Below, piece by piece: positions 1 through 12,892 of a stretch of 64,000 bases of DNA; the stretch's first letter is position 1, and every line of letters starts with the position of its first letter. A model generated the notes under the pieces. It searched no databases and was not told the DNA's origin. It was given only the letters and a program-made list of their open reading frames with translations. The DNA comes from Pterois miles (taxonomy: Eukaryota > Chordata > Actinopteri > Perciformes > Scorpaenidae): positions 3,703,501-3,767,500 of the forward strand of contig CAMQGK010000552.1 in NCBI GenBank assembly GCA_947000775.1, read 5' to 3'. A program made the position numbers and the translations under genes.

Positions 1-2032
1 ATCTGTGTGAGGGGGTCAATTACTATTTTTAAATACATTTTATATGCTTCCATAAGCGCATTACAGTATTCAGTTTCATATTAATATCTCAGTAATTATT
101 AGGGAGCATTTATTTACTTATTTCTGGGTTTTACTCAGTTAAATGAATTCATGACAGCACTTTCTATTTTAATGTAAGTGCCAGATGCTGTTTAAATCAC
201 AGCTTTTCTCAATAGAACTTGGTCAGAATGGGGTTATATAGATTCTATGTTTTTATGTATATTAAATGTTTTTTTGCTGTAATTCGGATGAAGAGTTTCC
301 CATTAAGAATAAACTGCTGTCATTGCTTAATAATATAATTGTACAGCCTTGAACAGTTTCTATATCTCCCCCAAAGATGGAAATTACCTCCTTGACACCA
401 TGTCTGTGTGTTTCAGTAAGGGTCTGGGTTGGAGAATGAGTCAGAGCTGGTGTTAGAGACAATAAATAATACATTTCTCTGAACTGATCTTTGTACAGTC
501 ACACCTCCAACACTTAGAATCAGATATGATCTGCAAGGACAGACATTTAATAATTCAACTGGCTGCTGCTGAAGGACATTTAAACACATGCATGTGGTTT
601 GGCCGTTCTGTTGAAATGTCACACGTAGTGGAGAGCTCTGGTTTTATACTGGAACAAGCACTTTTCTGTGAAAGTGGGTCTGAGCTGAACTTCCACCCTA
701 ATCCAGTCACTCACACCCAAACGTTACTAACAGTGCAGCTGCACTTCATATATCACTTGAAAGGTGATTGGGAGAGGGGAGAAAAAACAACAACCAATTT
801 GCATTTTTCAAGCACCGCTCTGGCAGGTGGAGTGCTAATGAACAATTCTATGATCCATTAATCGGGATCTCGTTTGTACACGGCTGTCACTGCGAAGTGG
901 CACTTGAGTCTGCGTGGCTCCATCAGAAGGGTTAATGGAGACAATGGTACTAATCAGTCCAAAGCAAACACTCTCCTCCAGTTTAAATTCACCAGCAGCC
1001 AATCAGGAAGGTAATGGCCTATTAGGGTGCCGGGTTTAAACGTATCATTGTGCATCAATGTCATTAAAATGGCCTCAGGTGCTGCACATGCTTAGCATGA
1101 TCAAGGGGACTAAAAGTGTACCATGGTCTGGTTTACAGGACAAATGCTAATAACGTATGAAAGACAAGGGGTTTAGGCAGTTTGATAACCCTACTATGAG
1201 ATAAAACTGTTATGATTATGATCTATCTGAGGGATGAAATCCAAACCAATTGAGAATTCTGCACCAGATCTCTATTTGACCAAAACAAACCAGCTCCTAC
1301 AAAAGATTTGTGTTTACATGGTCACAATACTGTCAGACCTCACTGGATATTGCATCGTTCCTCCTATCTTACATAATCCACCAGTTCCTCAGCACCAGCA
1401 GGCCTTCCCCCTCTCCTCTTCGCCACGTTGACAATTAGACCGAACAATGTCTATTCTCTGCCTGCTATGTAGGCCACCTTTTAACCAGTATTGAGGATTG
1501 AGATGTCAGGGAGGATTACAAGGTGAGCTGACAATGGCACATACAAAGCCGGAGACACACACCTAGAGGTGTCTTGTTGCTACACATAAAGGGACAGTGG
1601 CAGAGATATACTGGCCCAGACTTGACCCTATGAGTTAACCGTTAATCAAGAACCAGATGACGACAAGCGAAAACGAAGGCGACTGGTAGAAAAAAGAGGG
1701 TGAAAAGTGATGTCTAACAAAAATGTTTGGAAGCTCTTTGCTCTGTCGCAAATTAAATGGGTCGAAATGACATTTTTATCATAACAGTAACATCCTCCTG
1801 TATAGTGTCAATTCAAGCTAAGTAAAAGTGGCATGAGCGGGAGTTCAGTCTGTGCAGAATGTACTACCACTACTAACTACAGATTGAACTGTTTAAGAGG
1901 TGGATGTTTCTGGACTGCAGTTCTGAAGTCTCAGCATTTTGGCAGTCCCCATCCCAACCCAACTTTCTTGAACTGCAAATACATTGTGAAAGGGTTAAAG
2001 TTGTAAGGTGAAAAAATGCACAACTCCCAGAC

Positions 2033-2330
2033 CTGACAACGCTGAGCAACCTGTCAATGACAAGCTAGCAACAGCCTAAAGCATACCCTGCATATTGGTC
2101 CATTTGACTCTAAATGGGACCATAATTTACTAAATGAGCATCATGCTGTATTACTTGAAGCCAGTGATTAAGACCATAATCTCATGTTTACAGTGTTTAC
2201 TGAGGTAATAAATCAATTGAGAAGTTGGATAGTCGCTCCCTGCTGGCTGTTAGAAAGAATGCAAGTTTAAGGCACTTCTGCTTTGGCTTCACTTTTCATA
2301 ACCAGAGGTTTCCACCTGTGATTAATTCAG
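2033..2330 (+). mobile_element. dispersed teleost repeat, copy A
   Basis: Shares long blocks with the reverse complement of 11640-11830, including ctaaatgggaccataat and gtttactgaggtaataaatc. It continues into ccctgctggctgttagaaag, which I recognise as typical of a widespread fish repeat. No coding capacity. Confidence 0.65.
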
Positions 2331-5219
2331 GGTTTATAGGTATAGTAGGTTCAGTCAAACAATGCTTTTGCATTAGCTGTCTCATGCCTCATTTCCATGA
2401 CAACATTATCACATGTTGCAACCATTTAAGTGAAGCCATTCACCGCAATTACCACTGAAGACGATCCAACAGATTCAGTAGCTGACCTTTGTCATAAACT
2501 CCATTAAGACTCATAAGTTAGTGGAATAAATAATAGAATAATTTGAAATGGTTATAACAAAAAACAAACAAAAAAAGAAGACAGATGTTGATTACCACAG
2601 AATGACACAAGAAGCCATTAAGCTTCACTAATTTAGTTGACAATGCCAGGTTATCACTCTAATTGCACCACAGCCATTGTGCACTGCATGCATTTCCACC
2701 TCACACAGTGAACCATACATTTATGTCAGCACCATAATATAAACACTTTACAGGGGGTACTCCTTAATGAGTCAACATTGAGAGCTGTTAACTGTGCTGT
2801 GCTGAATGATTTATAGTCGTGCTGAAGATCAGTTAAGTTAAAATATATTACTCAAGACATCTAACAGTTCATTTCAGCTCATCATTTTTGTTGGTTTGTC
2901 CTATTATGTCTTTTGTTTCAACCTACTGTATATCTTCTCCGGATGCTCCAATTCTCATGACTGGTGTGTGTTCATCATTACAATAAGCCTATAAATAAGT
3001 GAATATATTCAAAATGAAACTAAGTACAAGATCAGTGTCAACCAATATAAGACGATCACTAACAGTGGGGATAAAGGAGACATGGCAGGCAGTGGGTACT
3101 CATCAAATTTCCTCATTTGGGAATTAAACAGCATCAATGCCCATTGTGAACAGACTAGTTTCCACACTACTCTCACTCCTCTCTGCTCTGTGGTAAATAC
3201 TTGAAAAAGGTCCCACTGTTAGCCATGTGTCCCCCTCCAGCCAGTGATATGCAAAATGCCACCGATCAGCTCCGGAGACAAAAAAAAGGAGACAAAGCGA
3301 ATGTCAAACTGTGTTCCCCTGAGCCGGGACTGAGACTGGGGGTGCAGGGGTGGGGGCATGTTGGTGTCATGGGGAGGTTATGCTAAATTTATGTGTGTGT
3401 GTGTGTCTGCGTGCTGGCAAGGGCTTAAGTGTGCAAGCAGATGTGCGCAAACACACGTTATGCATGTGTGTGTGTTTGTATATGCAATTATCAGCTTCAT
3501 CGGGCATTACCTTGTCACAGCTATCTCCCCCTGTCACCCAACCGTCCCCGCAAACACACCCAAGTCTCACAAGGCTTGATGCTTAATGCATGGGGGAAGG
3601 AGGGTGTCTGGTGTTACTGTGGGGCCCTAAGCCGGTTAATGACGCCGAGCACCAGAAGCCCCACAGATGGCTAATCTAACCATTGTCTTTTCCACCAAGC
3701 CCCTTTGGACCAAACTCCCATCCCATTGGCCCCCCATGCAGCGTGCTACTGTTTACCCCTATTCTAATCCTGTTTAGCAACATTCTCAGAACTCTGAATG
3801 GCCTTTCCCCCCGAACCCTCTCCCTTCTCCTTTCTCTCTCCCCTCTCCTTTCTCTTTCCCCTCTCCTTTTGTTTTTTCAAATGATAAAACGGCACGGCTG
3901 GGTGAAGAAGGGCCACGGTTATCCTTCTCTAAAAGGAGAGATAGGGCCACTGGGGATGAGGGGGCGGCAGAATGAAAGCATGAGGGAGGGTGGGAAGACC
4001 TTGGGAATGTTCAGGGTTTCTTTCAAGGCAAGTTCATGCCCCGGCTAATTAACGATTATGCTTCATACTTCTTGCATTCACTAATATGCAGAGATGATGG
4101 ATATGGTGATGACATTTTCAGCCCCCTGACGCTGCTCCTGGAGCCTCCCTCTCTCTTTTCTTGCGTAGCCTGTCAGTCTAAGTCAGCTATGTCAATCTGA
4201 GGCCCCAGTCTGGTTGACTGATACTCCCAGAATTCCTTTCCCCCTATCTGGAGGGAGGTGTCTGTGTGAGGATAGCATTGTCTGTGGCATATAAAAAGGC
4301 CTCAGTTTTAAATGCTACTAAGCGCACATATGCATAACCAGACAACTGCACACACTGGCTGTCTGTAACCTCTACCAAAGTGGGAATGTCAGAAAGCAGC
4401 CTAGAGAGGATCAGTGGATTGGGCCCGTGTGCTCACACTGCCCTCTCTGCTAGTCTTCTCACTCTTGTTTCCATACATATCAAAGCATTTTTCTGTTCTT
4501 TTGCTTAGCCTGCTAATATGACACATTGCCATTTATACTGATTTGAATAAGTGGATAAGAGGCACAAAGGCCCACACAGAATAGGGAATGACTTGAAACT
4601 CTTTCATCGCCCTCTGAAAAGGACATTGTTACTGTCCGACCTCACCGCAGAGTTCCAGAGGCGTTTCAGCGGCGCGGGGAGATTACAGGCGACGAAAGAA
4701 TCCACTTAACACGTTTTGTTTTGTATTTCTATCTTTTCCTCTCCTCCTATTTGTTCAGCGGTGGACTTGTGAAAAGGAGGAATTATACTCAAATGGGATT
4801 GCTGTCTATCTGTTGCACACAGGTATTGGCACACTACGGCATCAAAGGCTACCAGAGTGCTTTGAAGTGTAGCTTGAAGAGAAGAGACACCTGTTTCTTT
4901 TTCCTGTTGAAATAATTGTTCAGCACTCGGATACTTAACACCCTCGCCGAATGACAGGCTTGGATTCTGTGTACATGACAATCGGGCTGGGTCACAAAAT
5001 CCTCGTATCCGATGACGTGGCAGAGGGAGGAACACCAAGAACACAAATGACACCTTACTGAGGCGACTTTAAAAGGCAGCACCAAACACTGGCCGCAGAC
5101 TGATCGCATACACCGTCTGTAGCTGTACCTATGAAAAATAATGCGCTGTAATTCATATATATCCCACAAAATCAATTTGTATGTGATCCACAAAATTGTG
5201 AGCCAGGAAGTCCGATCGT

Positions 5220-5420
5220 CCAGGAGACCAACACATTCTCATCCAACTTGTCACATACTGCCACTTTGTCACACCCCTTGGTGTCACTTTATGTTTAGGC
5301 AACAAAACAACAAAACAACAAAACCACCTGAAAAAATAATCAAAACTATAGTGGTTGGGCTTAAAACTATAATTTGTACAGTGAAAATGACACTGAGCGT
5401 TGTGATCATGGGACAAGAAT
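5220..5420 (+). mobile_element. dispersed repeat fragment
   Basis: Contains cactttgtcacaccccttgg and tcactttatgtttaggcaac, a sequence type I recognise as common in fish genomes. It shares the core tgtca-atactg-c-ctttgtcac with the fragment at about 34550-34800. No coding capacity. Confidence 0.5.
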
Positions 5421-5577
5421 GAACAGCTGGTTGTTATGTGAAAGTGAAACTTAAAGCACTGGACACCTACTGTGGTCTCCTGAATGTCAGTCTTGTGTTT
5501 GTTGCTGGGTTTTCACATATTGGTGGACGTTCATAAGAAAACATAAAAAAAACTAGAAAAGCACTCGGAGAGCGCAG

Positions 5578-6139
5578 ACCTCCGTCAAGCACCATAGTTT
5601 CCCCCCATATTGTAATTCACTCCAAAATAAAAATCCTACATTTTTTAAAAATAATTCTATATCGGTGGCAAACATAGAACATAGATACAAGACACAACAT
5701 AAAACTCACAATACATTATTTCTAAAACCGACATATGTACATTAACATTTTACAAAGTGATACAAACTGTGTCATGGTCAGAAAAATAACAGTCTTCAAC
5801 ACATATCTGGGGATGTTGATTATTGTTGAAGTAAGCGTGGGATTTGATAGAAGTACACATTGTAAATCCCTGAGTCAAATTTCATGAGCTTTGGGCAACA
5901 ATTACCAGAGATATTGAGAAACAATTTTTGGGTCCCATTTACCCCAAATTTCAAAGTGATCCAGAATTCAGGATTTCTTCCAGATCACCCCCAAATTAAA
6001 CATTTTCGACACACCCTGATAATTTCATCAAAATCCGTCCATAAGTTCTTGAGTTATCTTGAAATGATTGTTTGTCATGAGACAAACAAACAAACAGACA
6101 GATAAACGCCGGCAAAAACATAACCTCCTTGGCGGAGGT
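5578..6139 (+). mobile_element. MITE-like element with short terminal inverted repeats
   Basis: Begins acctccgtcaag (5578-5589) and ends cttggcggaggt (6128-6139), which are inverted copies with one mismatch. The interior has a (acaa)n stretch near the right end. The tail cctccttggcggaggtaa is a familiar fish dispersed-repeat ending. Non-coding. Confidence 0.6.
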
Positions 6140-6710
6140 AATAAAAATGAGGAATAACTTTTCATAACATATACAAACAGTTCTGGCCGATATACAGTAG
6201 ATAGTTACTCAAATACTGTATGTGTTCATCTACAAATGGTGATCTAATATTTAAATAGATTTGGCACCTAGTTGTTTCAGTTATTTAATGCACTAATGCA
6301 GTGTCATTATTCACCTTCTGCTTTCAAGAGCTACAGTATCATTTCCCTTTTAAAAGCATGGTGAGAAGCAGTTAATTAAGAAAACCCACTATCAGTCCAC
6401 ATAGCTGCTGTCTGTGCATGTACTGTTTTTTTTTTTCACTTTTAAATATTTAAGACATCCTGAGGCAACTTTACCGTTAAAGGGTTTTCCATGTGAAGAT
6501 GACGAAGAAGGTCTCGACTATGGGGAGGACCCAGTAAAGCTAGTCTGCCTCCGTTAATCAACCATGCCTGTGACCTCTCAGCCTCGCCTGTGAAGATGAA
6601 AATAAAAAGGTATTATTTTCTGACCTCAAGCCAAGCCACCTCCTCTGATTGAAAACTCTCAAAGCATTCTCACATTCTTTCACCTCGCCTCATCTTCTTT
6701 TCATATGCTG

Positions 6711-6806
6711 TATGCTTTTATCCAAAGGACCTTACAGCGCTAAGAGTGCATGCATTTTTAGTATGGGTGGCACATGTTCAAATTGAAACCCGGCAGGAAT
6801 AAAACA
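6711..6806 (+). repeat. SINE-like dispersed repeat fragment
   Basis: The sequence ttatccaaaggaccttacag followed by gtgcatgcatttttagtatg and ttgaaacccgg resembles a widespread degenerate fish repeat. A (TC)n tract follows at 6822-6850. Confidence 0.4.
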
Positions 6807-6818
6807 TCTTCTCATCTT

Positions 6819-6821
<3 letters not shown>

Positions 6822-6850
<29 letters not shown>
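6822..6850. repeat. (TC)n microsatellite
   Basis: About 14 TC units. Confidence 0.9.
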
Positions 6851-6854
<4 letters not shown>

Positions 6855-7428
6855 TGTCTTTTGCTAAACCATTCAACCCTAAATCAGAGAGACCTTTCCC
6901 TGCAACGCAGCCTCATAAAATGCTTTAGCTTACTAAATCAATTTGGGATATGGTTTGGGTTATGATAACCCTATATCAGTGCATTGTGTTAAAAATATCT
7001 ATAAATTTGTCATGGCAAATGCACTAGCAAACAGTTTTCTGCTTTCACATCCAGCAGACACAAAACAGTGTGAGCAATCAAGTGGCGTCATGGTCACCCG
7101 ATACATGTAAGTGTAACATTCACTCTGCTGCTGAGACTCAACCAACAGTTAATATGTGGGCTCTTCAACAGAAATAATTACCGTAACTTGGGAGAGTAAT
7201 TTGTTTCAATTTTAATATGACATCATATTTATTAATCCTGACTAATTATTACAATTTGGTAACACTGGACTATAAAGTAACTGAAACCAACTTGAACTAA
7301 TATTCTTTCTGTATTTTAATGCATTACAAAACCAGTATTTAATCACAAAACAAGTTTTGCTTTCTGTTGCTGCTCTCAGATAAAATACTGCTGTTGCAGA
7401 ACAAACTAGAAATACCACCTTACGGTTG

Positions 7429-7860
7429 TATGCCTTCGCCGACCAGTGAAGTAACAGTTTACATCCATGTCTGTCCAAAATGCTTCAATTCATTCTAAAA
7501 GACATTTGTGTGAAATTCTCCTAATTAGCATATGAATCCTTAAATTAAGGCCAAAAACAAAATCTAATCAGTTCATCCTTGTGTCTAAGTGGAGGCAAAT
7601 TTGAAGAAATTCGCTCAAGGTGTTCCTGAGATATTGCAACAATGGGATGGACGTGAGGTCACAGTGACCTTGACCTTTGACCACCAAAACTAATCAGTTC
7701 ATCCTCGAGTCCAAGTGAATGTTTATACAAAATTTTAAGAAATCTCTCACCCTCCAGGTGTTCCTGAGATATAAAGTTCATGAGAATAGACCGGATGGAC
7801 GGATGTACAACCCAAAGACATAATGCCTCTAGCCACAGCTGTCGCCGGCTCGGAGGCATA
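7429..7860 (-). mobile_element. teleost dispersed element with tandem inner block and nuclear-receptor motifs
   Basis: The ends tatgccttcg (7429-7438) and cggaggcata (7851-7860) are near-perfect inverted copies. The inner block ctaatcagttcatcct...gtccaagtg...aggtgttcctgagata occurs twice in tandem. It includes aggtcacagtgacct at 7656-7670. The family is familiar from fish genomes; strand is arbitrary. Confidence 0.6.
7656..7682. promoter_or_regulatory. cluster of four nuclear-receptor half-sites (perfect ERE plus DR1)
   Basis: AGGTCA-cag-TGACCT is an exact palindromic estrogen-response-element consensus (7656-7670). It is followed directly by TGACCT (7671-7676) and TGACC (7678-7682), giving an SF1/ERR-type TGACCTTGA and a DR1. 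The motif matches are exact; regulatory activity is untested. Confidence 0.45.
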
Positions 7861-9081
7861 AAAAAAATCAACTGTATTGGCTCAATGAGACTCCATTACG
7901 ATACTGTACAACGCTGACTCTGCACAACATTTCCATATTTCCCTTTCGCGCATTTTTACATATGCTGTATAAAATTATTATAATGCATTTTATGAGGAGC
8001 AGTGCTGTATTATGCAGACATGCAGAATATGGAAGAATGAGTACTAGTTGGTGAGACAAATTATCTTAATTGTTTTACCATTGGGTTATCCCCATCTTGT
8101 TGACGCATTGACTTGGGTGTCACATTTTCATGACACAAGATTAAATAATTGTATTACTGGTAAGGTTCTGACAAACTATGTAATGGAATAAGCACAAACA
8201 TAAATTCATGTAGTGAAAGTTGAGAATAAATATACACATTTAATTTACCTCACATCCTACAGTGTTTTTCATGTAGACGTTAGCATATTATTTACATTTT
8301 AATACATTCTGCTCATTCTGAAATTTCATGAGACCAAATAAACAGGTATCCCATCCCAAGACGTGTAAAAGAGCACGGCAGGCCAGCAGCATCAGCAGCA
8401 TGAATCCACAGTGTGGTTACCACGCTGAGCAATAGGAAGGCTCCGACACAAAGGGAAGCTCTGTTCCCCCGCTGATGAGCCAGCACAAACTGCCAGTCCT
8501 CTCACTGAATCATTCCCCTAGTAAATGTCCTTCACCATCGGCTTTTATGCAGCACAGCTCCCGCGCCCAGACTTCAGGCACTGTAAACGGCAAGCAGGGT
8601 CAGAGTAATTGAAATCATTAATCGTGTTTTATTCCACTTTGGGGCAAAGTAAGCTCGAATTGGAAAGAGGTAGGTAATGGCTTTGGATAATGTACCAGCC
8701 TTTGAGGGAAGCGAATGAAACAATATTGAGTTGTATAGACTATTGAGTTTCAAAGATGGAAGAGTTGTAGATCATGTACTATTATGCTGTCATAATAAAA
8801 TCATTGATTTATCTTTTGGAATTAATCACATGCTGTATTGATTTATTGCATTGAATTGAGGCTGTAAAGACATAAAAAGACAGAAGAACATGCACAACCT
8901 CTCATATACACCTTGGTCTCAAAGTAACACTGTAAAGAAAATTGATTGTGGAACTGAAATGTGTACTTACAGTGACAAGTATATGTCAAAACTTCATGTG
9001 CGTTGTAATATTTCAAAATATCAATTGTACTTTGCATGACAGCCTGTTAGGGCCATAGTAGGTAAAAGAAATAATAATATG

Positions 9082-9366
9082 GAGCCAGGGGAGGGGGTAA
9101 TATTCTGCGAAAAAACTCTGAAAATTTCCAAGATTAAAGTTGTAAATTTACAGGAAAAGAAATTTAGATATTCTCTGAGAAACTGAATTGCAAATTTGCA
9201 ATTCACAATGTTTTTCTGTTTTTTTTCTTGTAAATTTATGAACTCATAATCTCACAAACTCAGCACACTAATTCTTGAGAATATCCAGTTTTGTTTCTCA
9301 TGAATTAACTATTTTAATCTTGGACATTCATATTTTTTTTCTTGGAATATTAACCTCTCCCTCGGT
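9082..9366. mobile_element. foldback (long inverted-repeat) element
   Basis: The left arm (gaggggg taatattctgcgaaaaaa ... tccaagattaaa) pairs imperfectly with the reverse complement of the right arm (gagagg ttaatattccaagaaaaaaa ... tccaagattaaa). The inner parts gtaaatttacaggaaaag and cttgtaaatttatg also pair. The centre is an exact 20-bp palindrome at 9185-9204. No coding capacity. Confidence 0.65.
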
Positions 9367-11639
9367 GAACCACAGCACTCGAAACGTCCACCTCAAACTG
9401 GACAAAGTTGGTTCCAAAACCAAAACTGAACTGTTTTCCTGAAGAGCTGACAAAGATTGACACCCCAGTCAACACTGAAACTTTTGTGCAGAAATCAACA
9501 CAAGCAACAAAGTACAACACAGAAAACCATAATTCTCTGACATAACTAAATGTTTTTTTTTTTTTTTTTTTCTTGTTGGCTAATCACTTCCCAGAGGCCA
9601 CCACGGTAACTACTATCACATGTGTCTGAACCAGACACTGCTTAAGTTCAAAGGTGACTGTCTGGCTGATTGCATGTCCATAGAACAGAGCACCCTGGGG
9701 TGCAAGGGCACAACATGTCCTGTACCCCCACGGGAGCTGAACAGCATGCTGACCTCCGGCGCCATGCTCCCAGTTTGGCTATGACCTCTTGATGTTCCCC
9801 CCACTGGCCCAGAAGGGCCAACAATGTCATCTTGTGTCTGACCTGTCTCCACCTCACCCTGCTCCAGTTTCAACATCGATAGAGGATGAGGACTCTAAAT
9901 ATGGTGGCCCCTTCAGTCCCACAAAAGCTGCTCACCATGCACTAAAGTTTGCTCTGTCCCTGACTATAGCACAGTCTCATTATCATCTTCCTCTACCCTT
10001 GCCTGGCCTTTCCACTCAGAAAAAAATATCTATATTATATTATTAATAATTTGATATAAATAAATATAAAAACATCTATTTATCATAACAGATAAATATA
10101 ACAATTTAAGTTGTTGAGAGTGCTGTTAAAAGATTATTCCTTGAAATCATGAAAACCCCCCTCTGTACTAACCAACATGGCACAGTCCAGGTTCCCCCTG
10201 AAGCTCATTGGACGCTCCACTTCCTGGTTGGCAGTTTGGACCCATGACCAGCAGGTAATGTGCTCATTTAAACAAACATTTAGGTAACTGATGTTGAATA
10301 TAACCAATACATAAATTGGGTTTGACTTTAATTGGCTGAATTAAATGTGTGGACATGACAAATAATTTTGTGGTTATTTCATTAAAAATGCTGCTGAAAT
10401 AACTATTGTTTGCAGGTCAGCATGTTAAACTTCATATGTTCATATGCTAACCTCAGGCCTTAAGCAACATAATGCAAAGAGGAGTGGTGCAATGATGGTT
10501 AGCCTAACTACACAGCTACAACATCCCCATATTGCCTGTTGGATGAAATGATTTATGGTATGCTGGTGTGTATCTAGGCAGTGTGCAGCCCACTCTGAGA
10601 GGGCACAGGTTAGCACAGTGACTGCTCCCACTTCTGGCTCTGCTGCTTCACTGCTGGTTTGCTGCCCTCTCCAGTGACCTGGAAGATGTCATCAGCCTCC
10701 TTTGCTGCAGTCAGGCACTCCACTATCCTGACTGGCGTCGCTCAACCTGGGCAGGTGCTGTGAGACTCTGGCATCTGCGTTTCTGGGACTCATCAAGGTG
10801 GTGGGCACTGAAATCAGGACCAGCACCAACTCAGGAGTCATTCAGGTGACACAATGTCTCTTTTCCACTTGTATTTTCAACTTGTTTTGTCCACTTTCGC
10901 TGGCTTTTGACCCTTAACCCTATAGAGACTGTTACAGGGCAAAGCCTGTTGTTAAAGTTACATATTGCCCCCCTTCCTCTACGTGACTGTGTTGATAAAC
11001 AGGTTTGTGACTTCCTAGATGCCGGATTAATCACAAGCTTAAAACCACTAGACTAATGTTTTTTGATATCTTGCGATGCATCTAATCTTAAGTCTCAACA
11101 GAACAATTACATGATACTTGTCAAACTTATTATATTTAATAGCTTTGTGGTTAGGTTGGGTGTGTTTTGATTACTGGCTGGAGGCACAGAGAGAATGTGG
11201 CTCTATCATCCTGTTTCAAAGCCGACTGGTTGCCTCGGGACAGGGCCAAGCATGCCTGCACGCTCACACTATGTGGCATGGCTGGGCAAGCTTTAAAGTG
11301 CTAACTGGTGATGGATTCAGATCGCTCTCCCTTCCGTCATGCCAGCTGGCGCACCTGACGTTATCAGGTTAACTGGCTCGGGACAGGTTAAATTGTGCTC
11401 ACTCACCGAGACACAAGGAGACTAACAGTGAAGTGACAGTCGCTTCTGGAGTGCAGCTTCTGTTTTTAGATATTTTGGTTTTGTTTTTTTGGTTTGTTTA
11501 TCTGTGTATCTTATTTCGGTGTATCTTTGCCAGATAGGCTTATAAGTAGCATGGACATTTTTCCACAAATGTCAAAAGCAAATGATACACATGACAATGG
11601 CAACCAAGACCAGGGAAACACAAAGCATTCTTGCCGACT

Positions 11640-12035
11640 TCTCACTTGATTTATTACCTCAGTAAACACTGTAAACATTGTAAACATTAGTTTATGTTCC
11701 CAATTGCTAGTTTCAAATTTTCTTCAATACAGTATGATGTTCATTTAGTACATTATGGTCCCATTTAGAGCCAAATAGATCATAAAGCAGGGTGTGATTT
11801 AGGGCGCGGCTACCTTGTGATTGACAGATCACTACCACAGCGTTACCCTGTCTGGGACAATGTCTTATTCAGTGTTCAGTTGTACCTCGCTCCACCCTCT
11901 TGCGTCAATTGTGGTTGCAACAAAACAAGATGGTGATGGCCAAATTGCTGAACTCGAAGCTTCAGAATGGCAGTCCTCATACCAATAAGATATGTCGTGG
12001 GGACTACATCCACTTCTTACATACAGTCTTTGGTG
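11640..12035 (-). mobile_element. dispersed teleost repeat, copy B (opposite orientation)
   Basis: The reverse complement matches copy A at 2033-2330 over roughly 150 bp. The remaining part (cttcagaatggcagtcctca, ggactacatccacttctta) also looks like the far end of the same dispersed family. Limits are approximate. Confidence 0.6.
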
Positions 12036-12635
12036 TCAATGTGTTTTTGCTTCTCTCAAGTCAAGTAATAGGTAGTTATTTCTGCAGTCTTGTTGTATTG
12101 CATCCAGAGGATCACTCTCCAGTAATCTTTTGATATGTGGGTGGTACTAATATTTTCAATATTCAGTTGATGAAGTTTGAGTTTATGTCCTCAGGCATTA
12201 AAAGGTGCAATCATCTGATGATGAATGATGCACAAGGCACAAGTAAACTAAACCATGTGTCATTAAAAAAAATATGTATACAATATCGGCATGCATATTT
12301 TGTCAAATTTCTCACAATTTGCTGCTCATTGGTTTGGTATCATTAATCCACAGTTAGCAGGTTAAAATGATACTAATATTTAATACAGGATAACACAGCT
12401 TTACACAATGGTGTAATAAAATTGATCAAACTATAACTTCTCTTCAGCTTGATTAAATCCTACAGATTGATGACGCATGCAAAGTGCTCTCTAACCTCAA
12501 CAACTTTCAAACCTCAAACAAATTAAGTTTAACTTTCACTGATCTTAGGTGAATACAGATTATCTTAAAATGTGTTTAAAAAGTCATTCCATCTTTCACA
12601 AGGTTAAATGTTTTTTTTTTTTTTTTTTTAATGCT

Positions 12636-12892
12636 TACCACTGATGAACCCCATCAGGTTGTAATGAATTTCCTACAAAGTAATCCGAATAGCCTTTCTT
12701 CTCAGCCGCAATTATATGACTGAATCCCTTCCGAGAGGTGTGTGAACCCATTTTGTGGCCTGATTGAAAGCTATTCATCACCGTTGGCAGCCAGCTCGCT
12801 TCCGCGTCATGCGCGTACGTGTGCCATGTCTCAGTCCGCAAAAAGCCTCTTACTCTTGAGAACAGAGCATAATGGTTGATTCCTGTATTCAC
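12636..12892 (-). other. unassigned open segment ending at a good splice donor
   Basis: On the minus strand an 85-codon open frame is interrupted only at a consensus donor (CAGTG|gtaagc). I do not recognise the translation. It could be a non-coding exon, a conserved element or chance. No matching upstream acceptor was established. Confidence 0.2.

Noticed and set aside
9616..10046. Overlapping open frames on both strands that look slightly protein-like
   Set aside because: Frames on opposite strands are equally open, neither has a recognisable domain, and the plus-strand frame runs into AT-rich sequence.
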